Below are positions 14,248-21,068 of a stretch of DNA of 24,867 bases, one piece after another (the first letter of the stretch is position 1; every line of letters begins with the position of its first letter). This stretch comes from DATIJP01 sp964569185 (GTDB lineage: Bacteria > Chlamydiota > Chlamydiia > Chlamydiales > Rhabdochlamydiaceae). The DNA lies in assembly GCA_964569185.1 (NCBI GenBank), contig CAZMTP010000022.1:1-24867 (forward strand), in the 5' to 3' direction. The position numbers were made by a program, and so were the translations under genes. The notes beneath the pieces are model-generated. The model did no database searches. It was given only the letters and a program-made list of their open reading frames with translations, and was not told where the DNA came from.

Positions 14248-14951
14248 GCGATTTCGACTTCCACGCCGCGCTGTTTTGCGAGCGCTTTGATTTTTGCAAT
14301 CGCTCTTTTTTCTTGGCCTTTAACGATATCAGATCCGCAATGGGTGATAATCATTTTTGGCACATGCTGTTTGCGGCACCAGGTCAGCTGCTGACGGATC
14401 ATGGCATGGCCAAAGAGCTCTTTTGTTTTTTTATTTCTGCGCACAAGACAGCGTTGAATTGTGGCGCCATCGCCAATATAGACCTGAATCCCTCGAAATG
14501 CTTCCTGCATGTCTGGAATCCAAAGCACATCAGGAACATAGAAAAGGGTGGCTTTGCCTGCACGGATGCGATAGCCCACCGCAGGACATAAAATAGAATG
14601 CAGCACGGGAAACGGTTCAAATAGAATGCCTCCAATTTTTTTAGGAGTGCGCGGCAGTAAAAGATGTTTCTGTTTTTTTTCAATCGGATAGCGCTTGATG
14701 AGGTCCCAGGTCTCTTGGGTGGCCCAGACAGGGCAAGGGGAACCATTTTTAAGTCCCCATGCATGGTCGGGATGGGCATGGGTGAGCACAATATGGTCCG
14801 GTTGATATCTTTGAAAGCGGCCCAGCCAATTTTTGCCGCAATCGACCATCACCTTTTTTCCGCGGTAGGAAAAGAGGGTGGCCGTATGCATCCGGTGTCG
14901 TCTTGTTTTTGCTTCGATTTCCCCGCGCGTACCAAGAAATTTAATAATCAT
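14220..14951 (-). CDS. metallo-beta-lactamase-fold hydrolase
   Basis: 243 residues. IVLTHAHPDHAWGL carries the H58-x-H60-x-D62-H63 dinuclear metal motif; further ligands are likely in FPVLHS (around 118), YVPDVL and IITHCGSD. The start MIIKFLGTRGE resembles RNase Z-type and phosphonate-type (PhnP-like) MBL proteins, but the substrate is not clear from sequence. Its ATG overlaps the stop of the upstream methyltransferase (ATGA), so the two are translationally coupled and may act in one pathway. The 3' end overlaps the tail of the opposite-strand TPP riboswitch region. Confidence 0.85.
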   Translation of the reverse strand: MIIKFLGTRGEIEAKTRRHRMHTATLFSYRGKKVMVDCGKNWLGRFQRYQPDHIVLTHAHPDHAWGLKNGSPCPVWATQETWDLIKRYPIEKKQKHLLLPRTPKKIGGILFEPFPVLHSILCPAVGYRIRAGKATLFYVPDVLWIPDMQEAFRGIQVYIGDGATIQRCLVRRNKKTKELFGHAMIRQQLTWCRKQHVPKMIITHCGSDIVKGQEKRAIAKIKALAKQRGVEVEIAYDGLELKL

Positions 14952-15790
14952 TTTTGCGCCGTGAATATCCCATAGCGCATGCTTTTAAATTGGTAGCTTG
15001 CCCAGAGACGGAATAGAGTTTTTGCAAATATCCGTTCGCCTGCATCTTTGTTTAAGACAAAAGAGCGTAAATGAGCATCAGTTAAAAAAGCCTTCAGCGT
15101 TCTTCTAAGAATGATCGACCAGGTTTTTTTTACAGCAGAAGAGAGGTCTTGGAACTGAATGTTTTGAAAGCCTGCTTTTTGCATCATCTGGCGATAATCT
15201 TCCTCCGATCCCATGCTGGGTAATCTTCCTTCACGGCAAATCGGTTCTAGAAAAAGAGATGTTTCCCAAGGTTTTGGATTTGTGGCCGAAAGCCAGGCAC
15301 AGGTCACAAAACGGCCTCCCAGGCGCAGGAGCCGCATGCTTTCAAAGAAAAATTTTTCTTTATCGACCATATGTTCTGAACTTTCGATCGAAATCAGGGC
15401 ATCAAATGACGCATCAGGTAGGCTATTTTCTAGAAAATCGCAGAGCAGGTAGGTTGGATTTTTAGTAGCAAGGCCCTTATTTTTTGCAAAGCGGAGCTGA
15501 TTTTCAGAAATGGTCAAAGCTGTGACGTTGGCTTTCCAATGAGAGGCCAAAAGACGTGAAGTGGCCCCATAGCCGCATCCCACATCACACACGTCCGCTT
15601 CAGGAAAAAGCTGTGCTTGCTCAGCAACCAGTTCTGTTAGCTGAAATGTGGCCACTTCCACCGATTCACGGCCTGTTTTCCAGTAGCCATGATGCACATG
15701 TTCGCCCCAGATGGCGCGGTAAAAGGGGTCTAAGTCATTGTAATGGGCCGAGATCGTCCTGCGATCTTGTCTTGTTTTAGGGTAAATCAC
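14948..15790 (-). CDS. SAM-dependent methyltransferase (tocopherol/sterol methyltransferase-like)
   Basis: 280 residues from a GTG at 15790. SAM motif I is VCDVGCGYGATSRLLA (67-82). The preceding SAHYNDLDPFYRAIWGEHVHHGYWKTG segment is typical of the gamma-tocopherol methyltransferase / cyclopropane synthase / sterol C-methyltransferase cluster. FDALISIESSEHM (motif IV) and RLLRLGGRFVTCAWL follow. The substrate is probably a small hydrophobic or amine compound; none can be named. A clean TATAAT (minus strand 15827-15832) gives about a 30-nt leader. It forms an operon with the MBL hydrolase. Confidence 0.8.
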   Translation of the reverse strand: MIYPKTRQDRRTISAHYNDLDPFYRAIWGEHVHHGYWKTGRESVEVATFQLTELVAEQAQLFPEADVCDVGCGYGATSRLLASHWKANVTALTISENQLRFAKNKGLATKNPTYLLCDFLENSLPDASFDALISIESSEHMVDKEKFFFESMRLLRLGGRFVTCAWLSATNPKPWETSLFLEPICREGRLPSMGSEEDYRQMMQKAGFQNIQFQDLSSAVKKTWSIILRRTLKAFLTDAHLRSFVLNKDAGERIFAKTLFRLWASYQFKSMRYGIFTAQK

Positions 15791-15826
15791 AATATTTGCA
15801 TTAAAACATTTTTAGGGATTTTTTTA

Positions 15827-15832
15827 ATTATA
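15827..15832 (-). promoter_or_regulatory. -10 box of the methyltransferase/MBL operon
   Basis: Perfect TATAAT on the minus strand, 36 nt before the GTG at 15790. It lies 6 nt away from the opposite-facing -10 of the AspRS gene (15839-15844), so the two divergent promoters overlap. Confidence 0.4.
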
Positions 15833-15835
15833 AAA

Positions 15836-15844
15836 TGGTATACT
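15836..15844 (+). promoter_or_regulatory. extended -10 of the AspRS gene
   Basis: TGG-TATACT at 15836-15844 (five of six in the hexamer), 9 nt before the ATG at 15854. The mRNA would have a leader of 0-3 nt; no Shine-Dalgarno is present. Confidence 0.45.
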
Positions 15845-15853
15845 TCTCCAATT

Positions 15854-17665
15854 ATGGAACGGATTTTAGCTGCAGATCTTGTGCGTCACATCGACCGGCC
15901 TGTCATGGTCTGGGGATGGATGAATAGCTTTCGGCCTTTAGGAAGGCTTAACTTTCTTATTTTAAGAGACCGCTCAGGGTTCATTCAGATTGTGGTCGAA
16001 AACAAAGAGGATGCCAAAAAATTGGCTGGCCTGCAGCCTGGTTCTGTTGTGCGCGTCCAAGGCAAAGCGGTCCGCACAGAACAGGCAGGACTCGGAATTG
16101 AAATTATAGAACCGCGTATTGAAATTGAAACGCCCGTTCTAGAACCGCCGCCTGTAGAATATTACAAACCTGAGATGAATTACGAACTGGAATTTATCTT
16201 AGACCATCGCTCCATTGCACTTAGAAATCGTAAACTCCAAGCTGTGTTTAAAATCCAGGCAGAATTAACCCATGCTTACCGCACCTACATGCATGATCAC
16301 ATCGGAGCGGTCGAATATTTTTCTCCCAATCTGATCGGCGCCTCTTCTGAGGGCGGAGCCGAATTTTTTAATGTGGACTATTTCGGATATACAGCCACGC
16401 TTGCGCAAAGCAGCCAGCTCTACAAGCAGATTATGGTAGGTGTCTATGAGCGTGTCTTTTCACTGGCTCCCTTTTTCCGTGCTGAACCCTCTCATACGCC
16501 GCGCCATATTTCTGAGGGCAAGCAGCTAGAGTTTGAAATGGGCTTTTTCCAGCACTGGCACGAAATTTTAGATGTGCAAGAAGGGGCCATTAAAGCAATT
16601 TTGAAACATCTACAGAAACAGTGCTATAAAGAACTTGAGATTTTAGAGACGACACTAGCGCGTGCACCAGAAGAGGTTTCCATTCCGCGTATTTCATTTG
16701 AAAGAGCGCAAGAGATCTATTTTAAGCGCACAGGGATTGATGAAAGAAAAGAGCCCGATCTTAGTCCTGCCGCAGAAAAAGAGCTTTGCAAATATGCATT
16801 TGAGGAGCACGGCACCGATCTGATCTTTATCACCGATTGGAAGCTAGAAAAAAGACCTTTTTATGCTTTTCCCAATGAAAAAAATCCTGCGCTTTCTAAC
16901 ACTTTTGACCTTTTGTGTGCCGGGCTTGAAATTACTTCGGGCGGTCAACGGCGCGACACTTATGATTCGATGATTGAAGGCATCAAGATGAAAGGCATGG
17001 ATCCGGAGAATTTTGAAGATTATTTGACCATCTTTAAGTATGGCATGCCTCCCCATGGGGGATTTGGAATGGGCTTAGAGCGGCTCACCATGACCTTGCT
17101 CCACTTGAAAAATATTCGAGAGGCGTCGCTCTTTCCATCGGATACAAAACGGATTGCAGGCCATCGCATCAAAGCCAAAATTGTGTTTGGCGGAGAAAAT
17201 ATGCGCAATGAGATCATCCGCCACTTAAGGCAGCAGGACATTCCCTTCGAACATTTTGTGCATGAGGAGACAGCCACGTCACAAACAGCGGCAGATATTC
17301 GGAAAACGGCTCTAGAAGAGGGAGTCAAATCGCTCATTGTGCGAGGAAAGAGCAGTAAAAAGAACTACCAATTCAATTTACCTGCAAATCTGAAGCTAGA
17401 TCTTAAAGCTGTTGCTGAAATTGTGGGAGAGAAGTGTGATTTAGAAAACCCTGATGTGATTAAGGAGCGTTATGGCCTTATCATTGGGGGAGTGCCTCCA
17501 TTTGGCAATCTTCTGAATCTTGAAAACTACTTTGATGAGCGGATATTTAAATCCAACAAAATTGTGTTTAGCTGCGGACTGCGTACCGAATCGATCCAGA
17601 TGTCCTCTAAAGATCTCAAGAAAGTGGTCGATCCAAAGGTGAGCCACTTTTCAAAAAGTGACTAA
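15854..17665 (+). CDS. archaeal-type aspartyl-tRNA synthetase fused to a YbaK-like editing domain
   Basis: 603 residues from the ATG at 15854; an in-frame extension to 15743 lacks homology and overlaps the opposite gene. Residues 1-100 are an OB-fold anticodon-binding domain (VWGWMNSFRPLGRLNFLILRD). The class II core has DYFGYTATLAQSSQLYKQ, motif 2 FRAEPSHTPRH at about 205 and motif 3 GFGMGLERL at about 401; EITSGGQRRDTYDSM and KYGMPPHGG match archaeal and non-discriminating AspRS rather than the bacterial type. From about 440 to 600 a second domain matches the YbaK/ProX aminoacyl-tRNA deacylases: TSQTAADIRKTALEEGVKSL with the likely catalytic lysine near 491, GGVPPFG near 544, and FSCGLRTESIQMSSKDL. 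The GAD insertion domain of bacterial AspRS is absent. It could charge tRNA-Asp and tRNA-Asn. Confidence 0.88.
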   Translation: MERILAADLVRHIDRPVMVWGWMNSFRPLGRLNFLILRDRSGFIQIVVENKEDAKKLAGLQPGSVVRVQGKAVRTEQAGLGIEIIEPRIEIETPVLEPPPVEYYKPEMNYELEFILDHRSIALRNRKLQAVFKIQAELTHAYRTYMHDHIGAVEYFSPNLIGASSEGGAEFFNVDYFGYTATLAQSSQLYKQIMVGVYERVFSLAPFFRAEPSHTPRHISEGKQLEFEMGFFQHWHEILDVQEGAIKAILKHLQKQCYKELEILETTLARAPEEVSIPRISFERAQEIYFKRTGIDERKEPDLSPAAEKELCKYAFEEHGTDLIFITDWKLEKRPFYAFPNEKNPALSNTFDLLCAGLEITSGGQRRDTYDSMIEGIKMKGMDPENFEDYLTIFKYGMPPHGGFGMGLERLTMTLLHLKNIREASLFPSDTKRIAGHRIKAKIVFGGENMRNEIIRHLRQQDIPFEHFVHEETATSQTAADIRKTALEEGVKSLIVRGKSSKKNYQFNLPANLKLDLKAVAEIVGEKCDLENPDVIKERYGLIIGGVPPFGNLLNLENYFDERIFKSNKIVFSCGLRTESIQMSSKDLKKVVDPKVSHFSKSD

Positions 17666-17673
17666 TAATAAGA

Positions 17674-18474
17674 TTAAGGTGGCTGGAAATAGAAAGTCTG
17701 ATCCCCGTATGGAAATGGCACAACCTCTCGCAGATGTAGATAAATATGTTGATGGCCAAATTTAGAACGGACAACAATAAGTTTATCATCAACAATATAT
17801 TCCACAATTCCATAATGATTGACCTTGGACGATGTGCAATAGGCAACAAGAGCTCCTGGAGCTGGTGCATCTAAAGGTCTATAGCCAATGGATTGTAAAA
17901 TCTCAAATGCTTCTTCGGGTTGGCCCAACAAGTCATTTAGGTATTTATTAACCCAAGGTTCTTTTCCAAAAACATAATTATGGCAAATAAAAGGAATGGT
18001 ACGCGCATATTTTTTTAAAATCTGAATGCCTTTTATTTTTCCAAGTAAGTTTGCATATTCTCTTTCAGAAAATCTTTCGAATATAACTAGATTGCCTTCG
18101 TTGATATCATATGCCCAATTAGTTAGACACTTTTGAAAATAGAGACGGATTAAATTTAGTAATTGCCTTGCGGAGCTGTCTGTTAAAACTGTGGCGCGAT
18201 TAAGGAGTGGTTTAGTTCTTTTCATCCCTAGATGAACTAAACAATCGGGATCATCGTTGTTAGCACGTTCGATATCCTCAGCTGTTATTTTTCCATAAAA
18301 AAAAGAGAGCATTGCAGCAGTATCCATTTTCAAAGGATAACCTACATATTTGCCTATGGTGCTAATCAATGAAGGCGTCAAATAAGGGTCCAGCGCTTTT
18401 TCTGTTTCTATAAAAGAAGATAATTCAGGCGGTTCCATGGGGATCGAAGACAATATAGAAGGGATCGCTGACAT
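17674..18474 (-). CDS. putative NlpC/P60-like (papain-fold) protein, effector-like
   Basis: 266 residues, AT-rich gene. The N-terminal half is helical without recognised motifs. The C-terminal half resembles a circularly compact NlpC/CHAP-type domain: PFICHNYVFG with candidate nucleophile C164, PGALVAYCTSSKVNHYGIVEYI with candidate H220, then VRSKFGHQHIYLH and VPFPYGDQTFYF. The final SKxG ... VPxxYG pattern is like that of DUF7689-type proteins. No signal peptide, so it is cytoplasmic or secreted by another route; a secreted effector is inference. It starts 7 nt after the alcohol dehydrogenase gene on the same strand, with no clear ribosome-binding site, so it is probably in that operon. The peptidase assignment is tentative. 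Confidence 0.55.
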   Translation of the reverse strand: MSAIPSILSSIPMEPPELSSFIETEKALDPYLTPSLISTIGKYVGYPLKMDTAAMLSFFYGKITAEDIERANNDDPDCLVHLGMKRTKPLLNRATVLTDSSARQLLNLIRLYFQKCLTNWAYDINEGNLVIFERFSEREYANLLGKIKGIQILKKYARTIPFICHNYVFGKEPWVNKYLNDLLGQPEEAFEILQSIGYRPLDAPAPGALVAYCTSSKVNHYGIVEYIVDDKLIVVRSKFGHQHIYLHLREVVPFPYGDQTFYFQPP

Positions 18475-18481
18475 ATGATGT

Positions 18482-19465
18482 TCAAATCACTAAAATACCA
18501 GTGCCATTGATTTTTCCCATCTTGAACTCTTGAAGGGCTTGATTAGCCTGTTCTAAGGGATAGGAAACTATACTTGTTTGGATTGGGATTTTAGCTGCTA
18601 TTGTGAGTAGCTCTTCTCCATCTTTCCGTGTGAGATTAGAAACTGATTTAATTTCCTTTTCGCCCCAAAGAAGTGCATAGGGAAAAGAGGGAATAGCGCT
18701 CATGTGGATGCCGGCGCAAATCAGTGTGCCGCCTTTGTGCAATGCTTTGAGTGCAATGGGCACAAGCTCTCCTACAGGAGCAAAAAGAATGGCTGCATCC
18801 AGAAGTTCTGGCGGCAACGTTTCAGAATCTCCTGTCCAATAGGCGCCTGCCTCTTTTGCCTGCTCTTCATTTTTTGTGTTGCCTTTGCGTGAAAAGGTGA
18901 ACACTTTGCGTTTTTCATAGCGTGCAATTTGGATCAAAATATGGGCAGAGGAACCAAATCCATAAAAACCAATATTAGGCCCTTTTTTTGCCATGCGATA
19001 AGCGCGGTAACCAATAAATCCGGCGCAAAGCAATGGGGCAACATGCAGATCTGAAAGAGAAGAAGTCAATGGAAAGACAAACTCTTCATGGGCAATGCAG
19101 TAGTCTGCATAGCCGCCATTGAGTTGATAGCCAGTAAATAGTGCATTGTCGCATAGATTTTCTTGATGCGCTTTGCAAAAGGGACAATGGCCGCAGCTTT
19201 TTCCAAGCCAGGCAACGCCTACCCGATCGCCGACTTTAAAACGGTGCGCGCCGCTGCCTAAGGCTTCGACTTTGCCTACAATCTGATGGCCTGGGATGAG
19301 CGGCAATTTGGGATGGGGCAGATCGCCTTCAATCACATGTAGATCAGTGCGGCAAATGCCACAGCAGCTCACTTTAATGAGAAGTTCATTTTTTTGCGGA
19401 GAGGGTCTTGGAAGATCTCGCAGTTTTAGGGGCGATCCGATCTTCTCTAGCACCATAGCGCGCAT
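18482..19465 (-). CDS. zinc-dependent alcohol dehydrogenase (MDR family)
   Basis: 327 residues. VSCCGICRTDLHVIEGDLP carries the catalytic-zinc cysteine; IPGHQIVGKVEALG has the second ligand histidine; CGHCPFCKAHQENLC is the four-cysteine structural-zinc loop; IGFYGFGSSAHILIQIA is the NAD(P) Rossmann glycine motif. It is of the 'zinc-binding alcohol dehydrogenase family protein' (AdhP-like) type. It oxidises an alcohol or reduces an aldehyde; specificity is unknown. It starts 6 nt after the histone gene on the same strand and lies 7 nt before the papain-like gene, so a three-gene transcript is likely. MVLEKIG three codons in is an alternative start. Confidence 0.9.
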   Translation of the reverse strand: MRAMVLEKIGSPLKLRDLPRPSPQKNELLIKVSCCGICRTDLHVIEGDLPHPKLPLIPGHQIVGKVEALGSGAHRFKVGDRVGVAWLGKSCGHCPFCKAHQENLCDNALFTGYQLNGGYADYCIAHEEFVFPLTSSLSDLHVAPLLCAGFIGYRAYRMAKKGPNIGFYGFGSSAHILIQIARYEKRKVFTFSRKGNTKNEEQAKEAGAYWTGDSETLPPELLDAAILFAPVGELVPIALKALHKGGTLICAGIHMSAIPSFPYALLWGEKEIKSVSNLTRKDGEELLTIAAKIPIQTSIVSYPLEQANQALQEFKMGKINGTGILVI

Positions 19466-19471
19466 AGGCAG

Positions 19472-19663
19472 CTACATGCTGGAGGGAAAGTCACGTTCCA
19501 TCACCGTTTTGCGCCCTTCTCTTTTGGCATTTTCAACCGCCTTCAGGCAGGCATCTTGCACGATTTTACTTAAGATCGGCATCACAGAGGCCGATGTATT
19601 CATTTCAGAATGCTTTTTGATAAATCCTTTCACTTTACTCACCACCACTAATGTTTCACTCAT
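19472..19663 (-). CDS. small bacterial histone-fold protein (Bd0055-like)
   Basis: 63 residues. The ATG at 19663 is fixed by GGAGGA 5 nt upstream; a GTG 12 nt earlier is part of that site. The whole protein is one histone fold: helix 1 VVVSKVKGFIKKH, a long helix 2 around TSASVMPILSKIVQDACLKAVENAKREG, and the C-terminal loop RKTVMERD, where GRKTV is the hallmark of archaeal and bacterial histones and R51/D58 would form the R-D clamp. From memory the closest described relative is the Bdellovibrio nucleoid protein Bd0055, which shares MNTSA and RKTVM.RD. DNA or nucleoid binding is expected. It is first gene of the operon with the alcohol dehydrogenase. Confidence 0.85.
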   Translation of the reverse strand: MSETLVVVSKVKGFIKKHSEMNTSASVMPILSKIVQDACLKAVENAKREGRKTVMERDFPSSM

Positions 19664-19693
19664 GTTTTCCTCCACTAATTATTGTTAATTTAC

Positions 19694-19723
19694 TATATAA
19701 TAAAAAATAAACGGAAATGTCCA
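19694..19723 (-). promoter_or_regulatory. promoter of the histone operon
   Basis: On the minus strand TGGACA (19723-19718, five of six to TTGACA), an 18-nt spacer and TATATA (19699-19694). Transcription would begin near 19687, leaving a 24-nt leader that contains the GGAGGA ribosome-binding site. Alternative -10 registers (TTATAT, TATAGT) overlap. Confidence 0.45.
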
Positions 19724-19741
19724 TTACTTTAGGTAAGCTAC

Positions 19742-20314
19742 ATGGGGAAAATATTTAAACGGGGCTTAATTGCGATCGCTCCTCTGGCGCTTGCCATCGT
19801 GATCGTGGTCTGGCTGCTCGGCACTTTAGAGCATGCCTTTAGACCACCCCTCAAAGCCATCCTTGGTGAGAAGCTTTACGTTCCTGGCATGGGCATTTTA
19901 GTGGCGCTCATCTTAATTTTCATGGTGGGTTCAGTGATCAATACCTTTATCATTCAGAAAATTAGTAAATGGGCCGATAGATTGCTAGCGCGATTGCCCT
20001 TTTTTAAGATTTTCTATAATTCCATTGGCGACATGATGAACTATTTTCGTCCCAAAGATCGAGAGCATGGGAAGATGGTCATTGTGGAGATTGAAGGGAC
20101 GCGGCGGATTGGGATTGTGACACGAGAAGATTTTGTAGGAGTGGCCAAGGGGATTGAAAAGGAAGGGGAGATCGCTGTCTTTATTCCGATGAGCTATCAG
20201 ATTGGCGGTTTTACCATTTTAGTCCACAAATCCAAAGTGGAACCGATTGCAATGTCTGTAGAAGAGGGCATGCGCTTTATTATTACTGGTGGCGTGCTCG
20301 GCCATAAAAAATGA
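19742..20314 (+). CDS. DUF502-family membrane protein
   Basis: 190 residues. Two N-terminal membrane helices (LIAIAPLALAIVIVVWLLG and GILVALILIFMVGSVINTFII) with PGMGIL between them, then LLARLPFFKIFYNSIGDMMNYF, a soluble beta-rich region (RRIGIVTRED ... FIPMSYQIGGFTILV) and the closing SVEEGMRFIITGGV. All are DUF502 hallmarks. Function is not established; plant homologues localise to membranes. It is divergent from the histone gene. No Shine-Dalgarno is seen before the ATG. Its 3' coding region holds one copy of a 17-nt sequence repeated 660 bp downstream. Confidence 0.85.
   Translation: MGKIFKRGLIAIAPLALAIVIVVWLLGTLEHAFRPPLKAILGEKLYVPGMGILVALILIFMVGSVINTFIIQKISKWADRLLARLPFFKIFYNSIGDMMNYFRPKDREHGKMVIVEIEGTRRIGIVTREDFVGVAKGIEKEGEIAVFIPMSYQIGGFTILVHKSKVEPIAMSVEEGMRFIITGGVLGHKK
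20222..20238 (+). repeat. 17-nt direct repeat, copy 1 (inside DUF502)
   Basis: GTCCACAAATCCAAAGT, identical to 20882-20898. This copy is coding (residues around VHKSKVE), so it is the likely source. The two copies bracket the DUF502 tail and the first coiled-coil gene. Confidence 0.8.
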
Positions 20315-20361
20315 AATTATTCTTCTTTTTTGTCGGCTGGCTCTGTTATCGATCGCTCTAA
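20311..20361 (+). pseudogene. 16-codon signal-peptide-like remnant
   Basis: ATG overlapping the DUF502 stop (ATGA) opens a short frame, MKLFFFFVGWLCYRSL, ending in TAA at 20359. It looks like the start of an exported protein cut short, in the right place for a coupled downstream gene. It may be chance; the rest of 20362-20388 shows nothing. Confidence 0.25.
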
Positions 20362-20388
20362 TATTGCCATGTGCGTTTTAAATAAGGC

Positions 20389-20811
20389 CTATCTTCTGCC
20401 ATCTTCTAATTCATGTTTAAGGGTTACTTTGGCAACCGTTAGTTTACGGATCTCTTCCCGGATTGTCAGGTATTCTTGAAGCATCACATCTGCGGCATTG
20501 TTATAATATACTATGAGTGTATCACTAAGCTCTCTTTCTTTAGCCAAAGTAGTTCCATCGAAAAAAGCCTCTACATGCCGGCGAATATGCTGAACGCACT
20601 TAAGATTAAAATCGCATTCTAAATTTAAAATTCGAGCTCGCACATCGTACATAATACTACGATCACTCAAGTTATTCGCTAATTCATTTAATTTTTGTAT
20701 TTCTGTCTCTAGTTCACAAATCTCATGTTTTTTTTTGGCGGTTTCCATAAGACCAGGATTTATCCTGCCATATTCTCGCGAACCAATTACTATAAATAAA
20801 TTAGATGTCAT
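20389..20811 (-). CDS. coiled-coil protein of unknown function (paralogue A)
   Basis: 140 residues, predicted mostly helical, with heptad-like stretches at about 24-50 (AKKKHEICELETEIQKLNELANNL) and 108-136. It is a paralogue of the gene at 21069-21491: same length, and AFFDGTTLAKERELSDTLIVYY (82-103) aligns with AFYNGTTLAKAKEMDQAFLKYY at nearly the same position. No signal peptide or membrane segment. The gene is strongly AT-rich. A perfect extended -10 lies 7 nt before the ATG and there is no ribosome-binding site, so it is likely transcribed on its own as a leaderless mRNA. Function unknown. Confidence 0.7.
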   Translation of the reverse strand: MTSNLFIVIGSREYGRINPGLMETAKKKHEICELETEIQKLNELANNLSDRSIMYDVRARILNLECDFNLKCVQHIRRHVEAFFDGTTLAKERELSDTLIVYYNNAADVMLQEYLTIREEIRKLTVAKVTLKHELEDGRR

Positions 20812-20818
20812 GTGAAGA

Positions 20819-20827
20819 ATTATATCA
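20819..20827 (-). promoter_or_regulatory. perfect extended -10 of coiled-coil gene A
   Basis: On the minus strand TGA (20827-20825) then TATAAT (20824-20819), followed by 7 nt and the ATG at 20811. The predicted start point coincides with the start codon. Confidence 0.55.
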
Positions 20828-20881
20828 ATTTAGTAATTAAAATATAATAATTTTTTATTAAAAATAAACTTTATTAATATT

Positions 20882-20898
20882 GTCCACAAATCCAAAGT
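20882..20898 (+). repeat. 17-nt direct repeat, copy 2 (intergenic)
   Basis: Exact copy of 20222-20238, here in non-coding AT-rich sequence upstream of coiled-coil gene A. It is followed within 15 nt by AGCGTGCCCC, loosely like the DUF502 3' end (GGCGTGCTCGG), so this may be a decayed duplicate of that gene's tail. Confidence 0.8.
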
Positions 20899-20940
20899 TA
20901 AGTTTTTAGCGTGCCCCTTGCCCTTGCCCGGTTTTTTATC

Positions 20941-20970
20941 AACCACCGCGAACGTAGTGAGCGGGTGGTT
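20941..20970. repeat. hairpin element in the intergenic region 20828-21068
   Basis: AACCACC (20941-20947) pairs with GGTGGTT (20964-20970), extended by GC/GC across a bulge, around a loop containing GAACGTAGTGA. TTAAATTATTTTT follows on the plus strand. The decamer CCCTTGCCCG occurs on each side of it, at 20921-20930 and 21022-21031. It resembles a REP-type dispersed element or a plus-strand terminator. The rest of this 240-bp gap shows no gene. Confidence 0.5.
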
Positions 20971-21068
20971 AAATTATTTTTACCTCGAATACGTAAATGC
21001 ATAAAGGTTATGCAACACACACCCTTGCCCGAAAGGTCTTTGTATTTAGCTATTTAACCCTTCATTCT

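Noticed and set aside
15743..15853. In-frame N-terminal extension of the AspRS gene
   Set aside because: No homology to AspRS, overlaps the divergent methyltransferase start and its promoter; MERILAADL at 15854 fits the family start.
17645..17660. CACTTTT/AAAAGTG inverted repeat at the AspRS 3' end
   Set aside because: Low-GC stem of about 6 usable base pairs inside coding sequence, with no T-tract on either strand.
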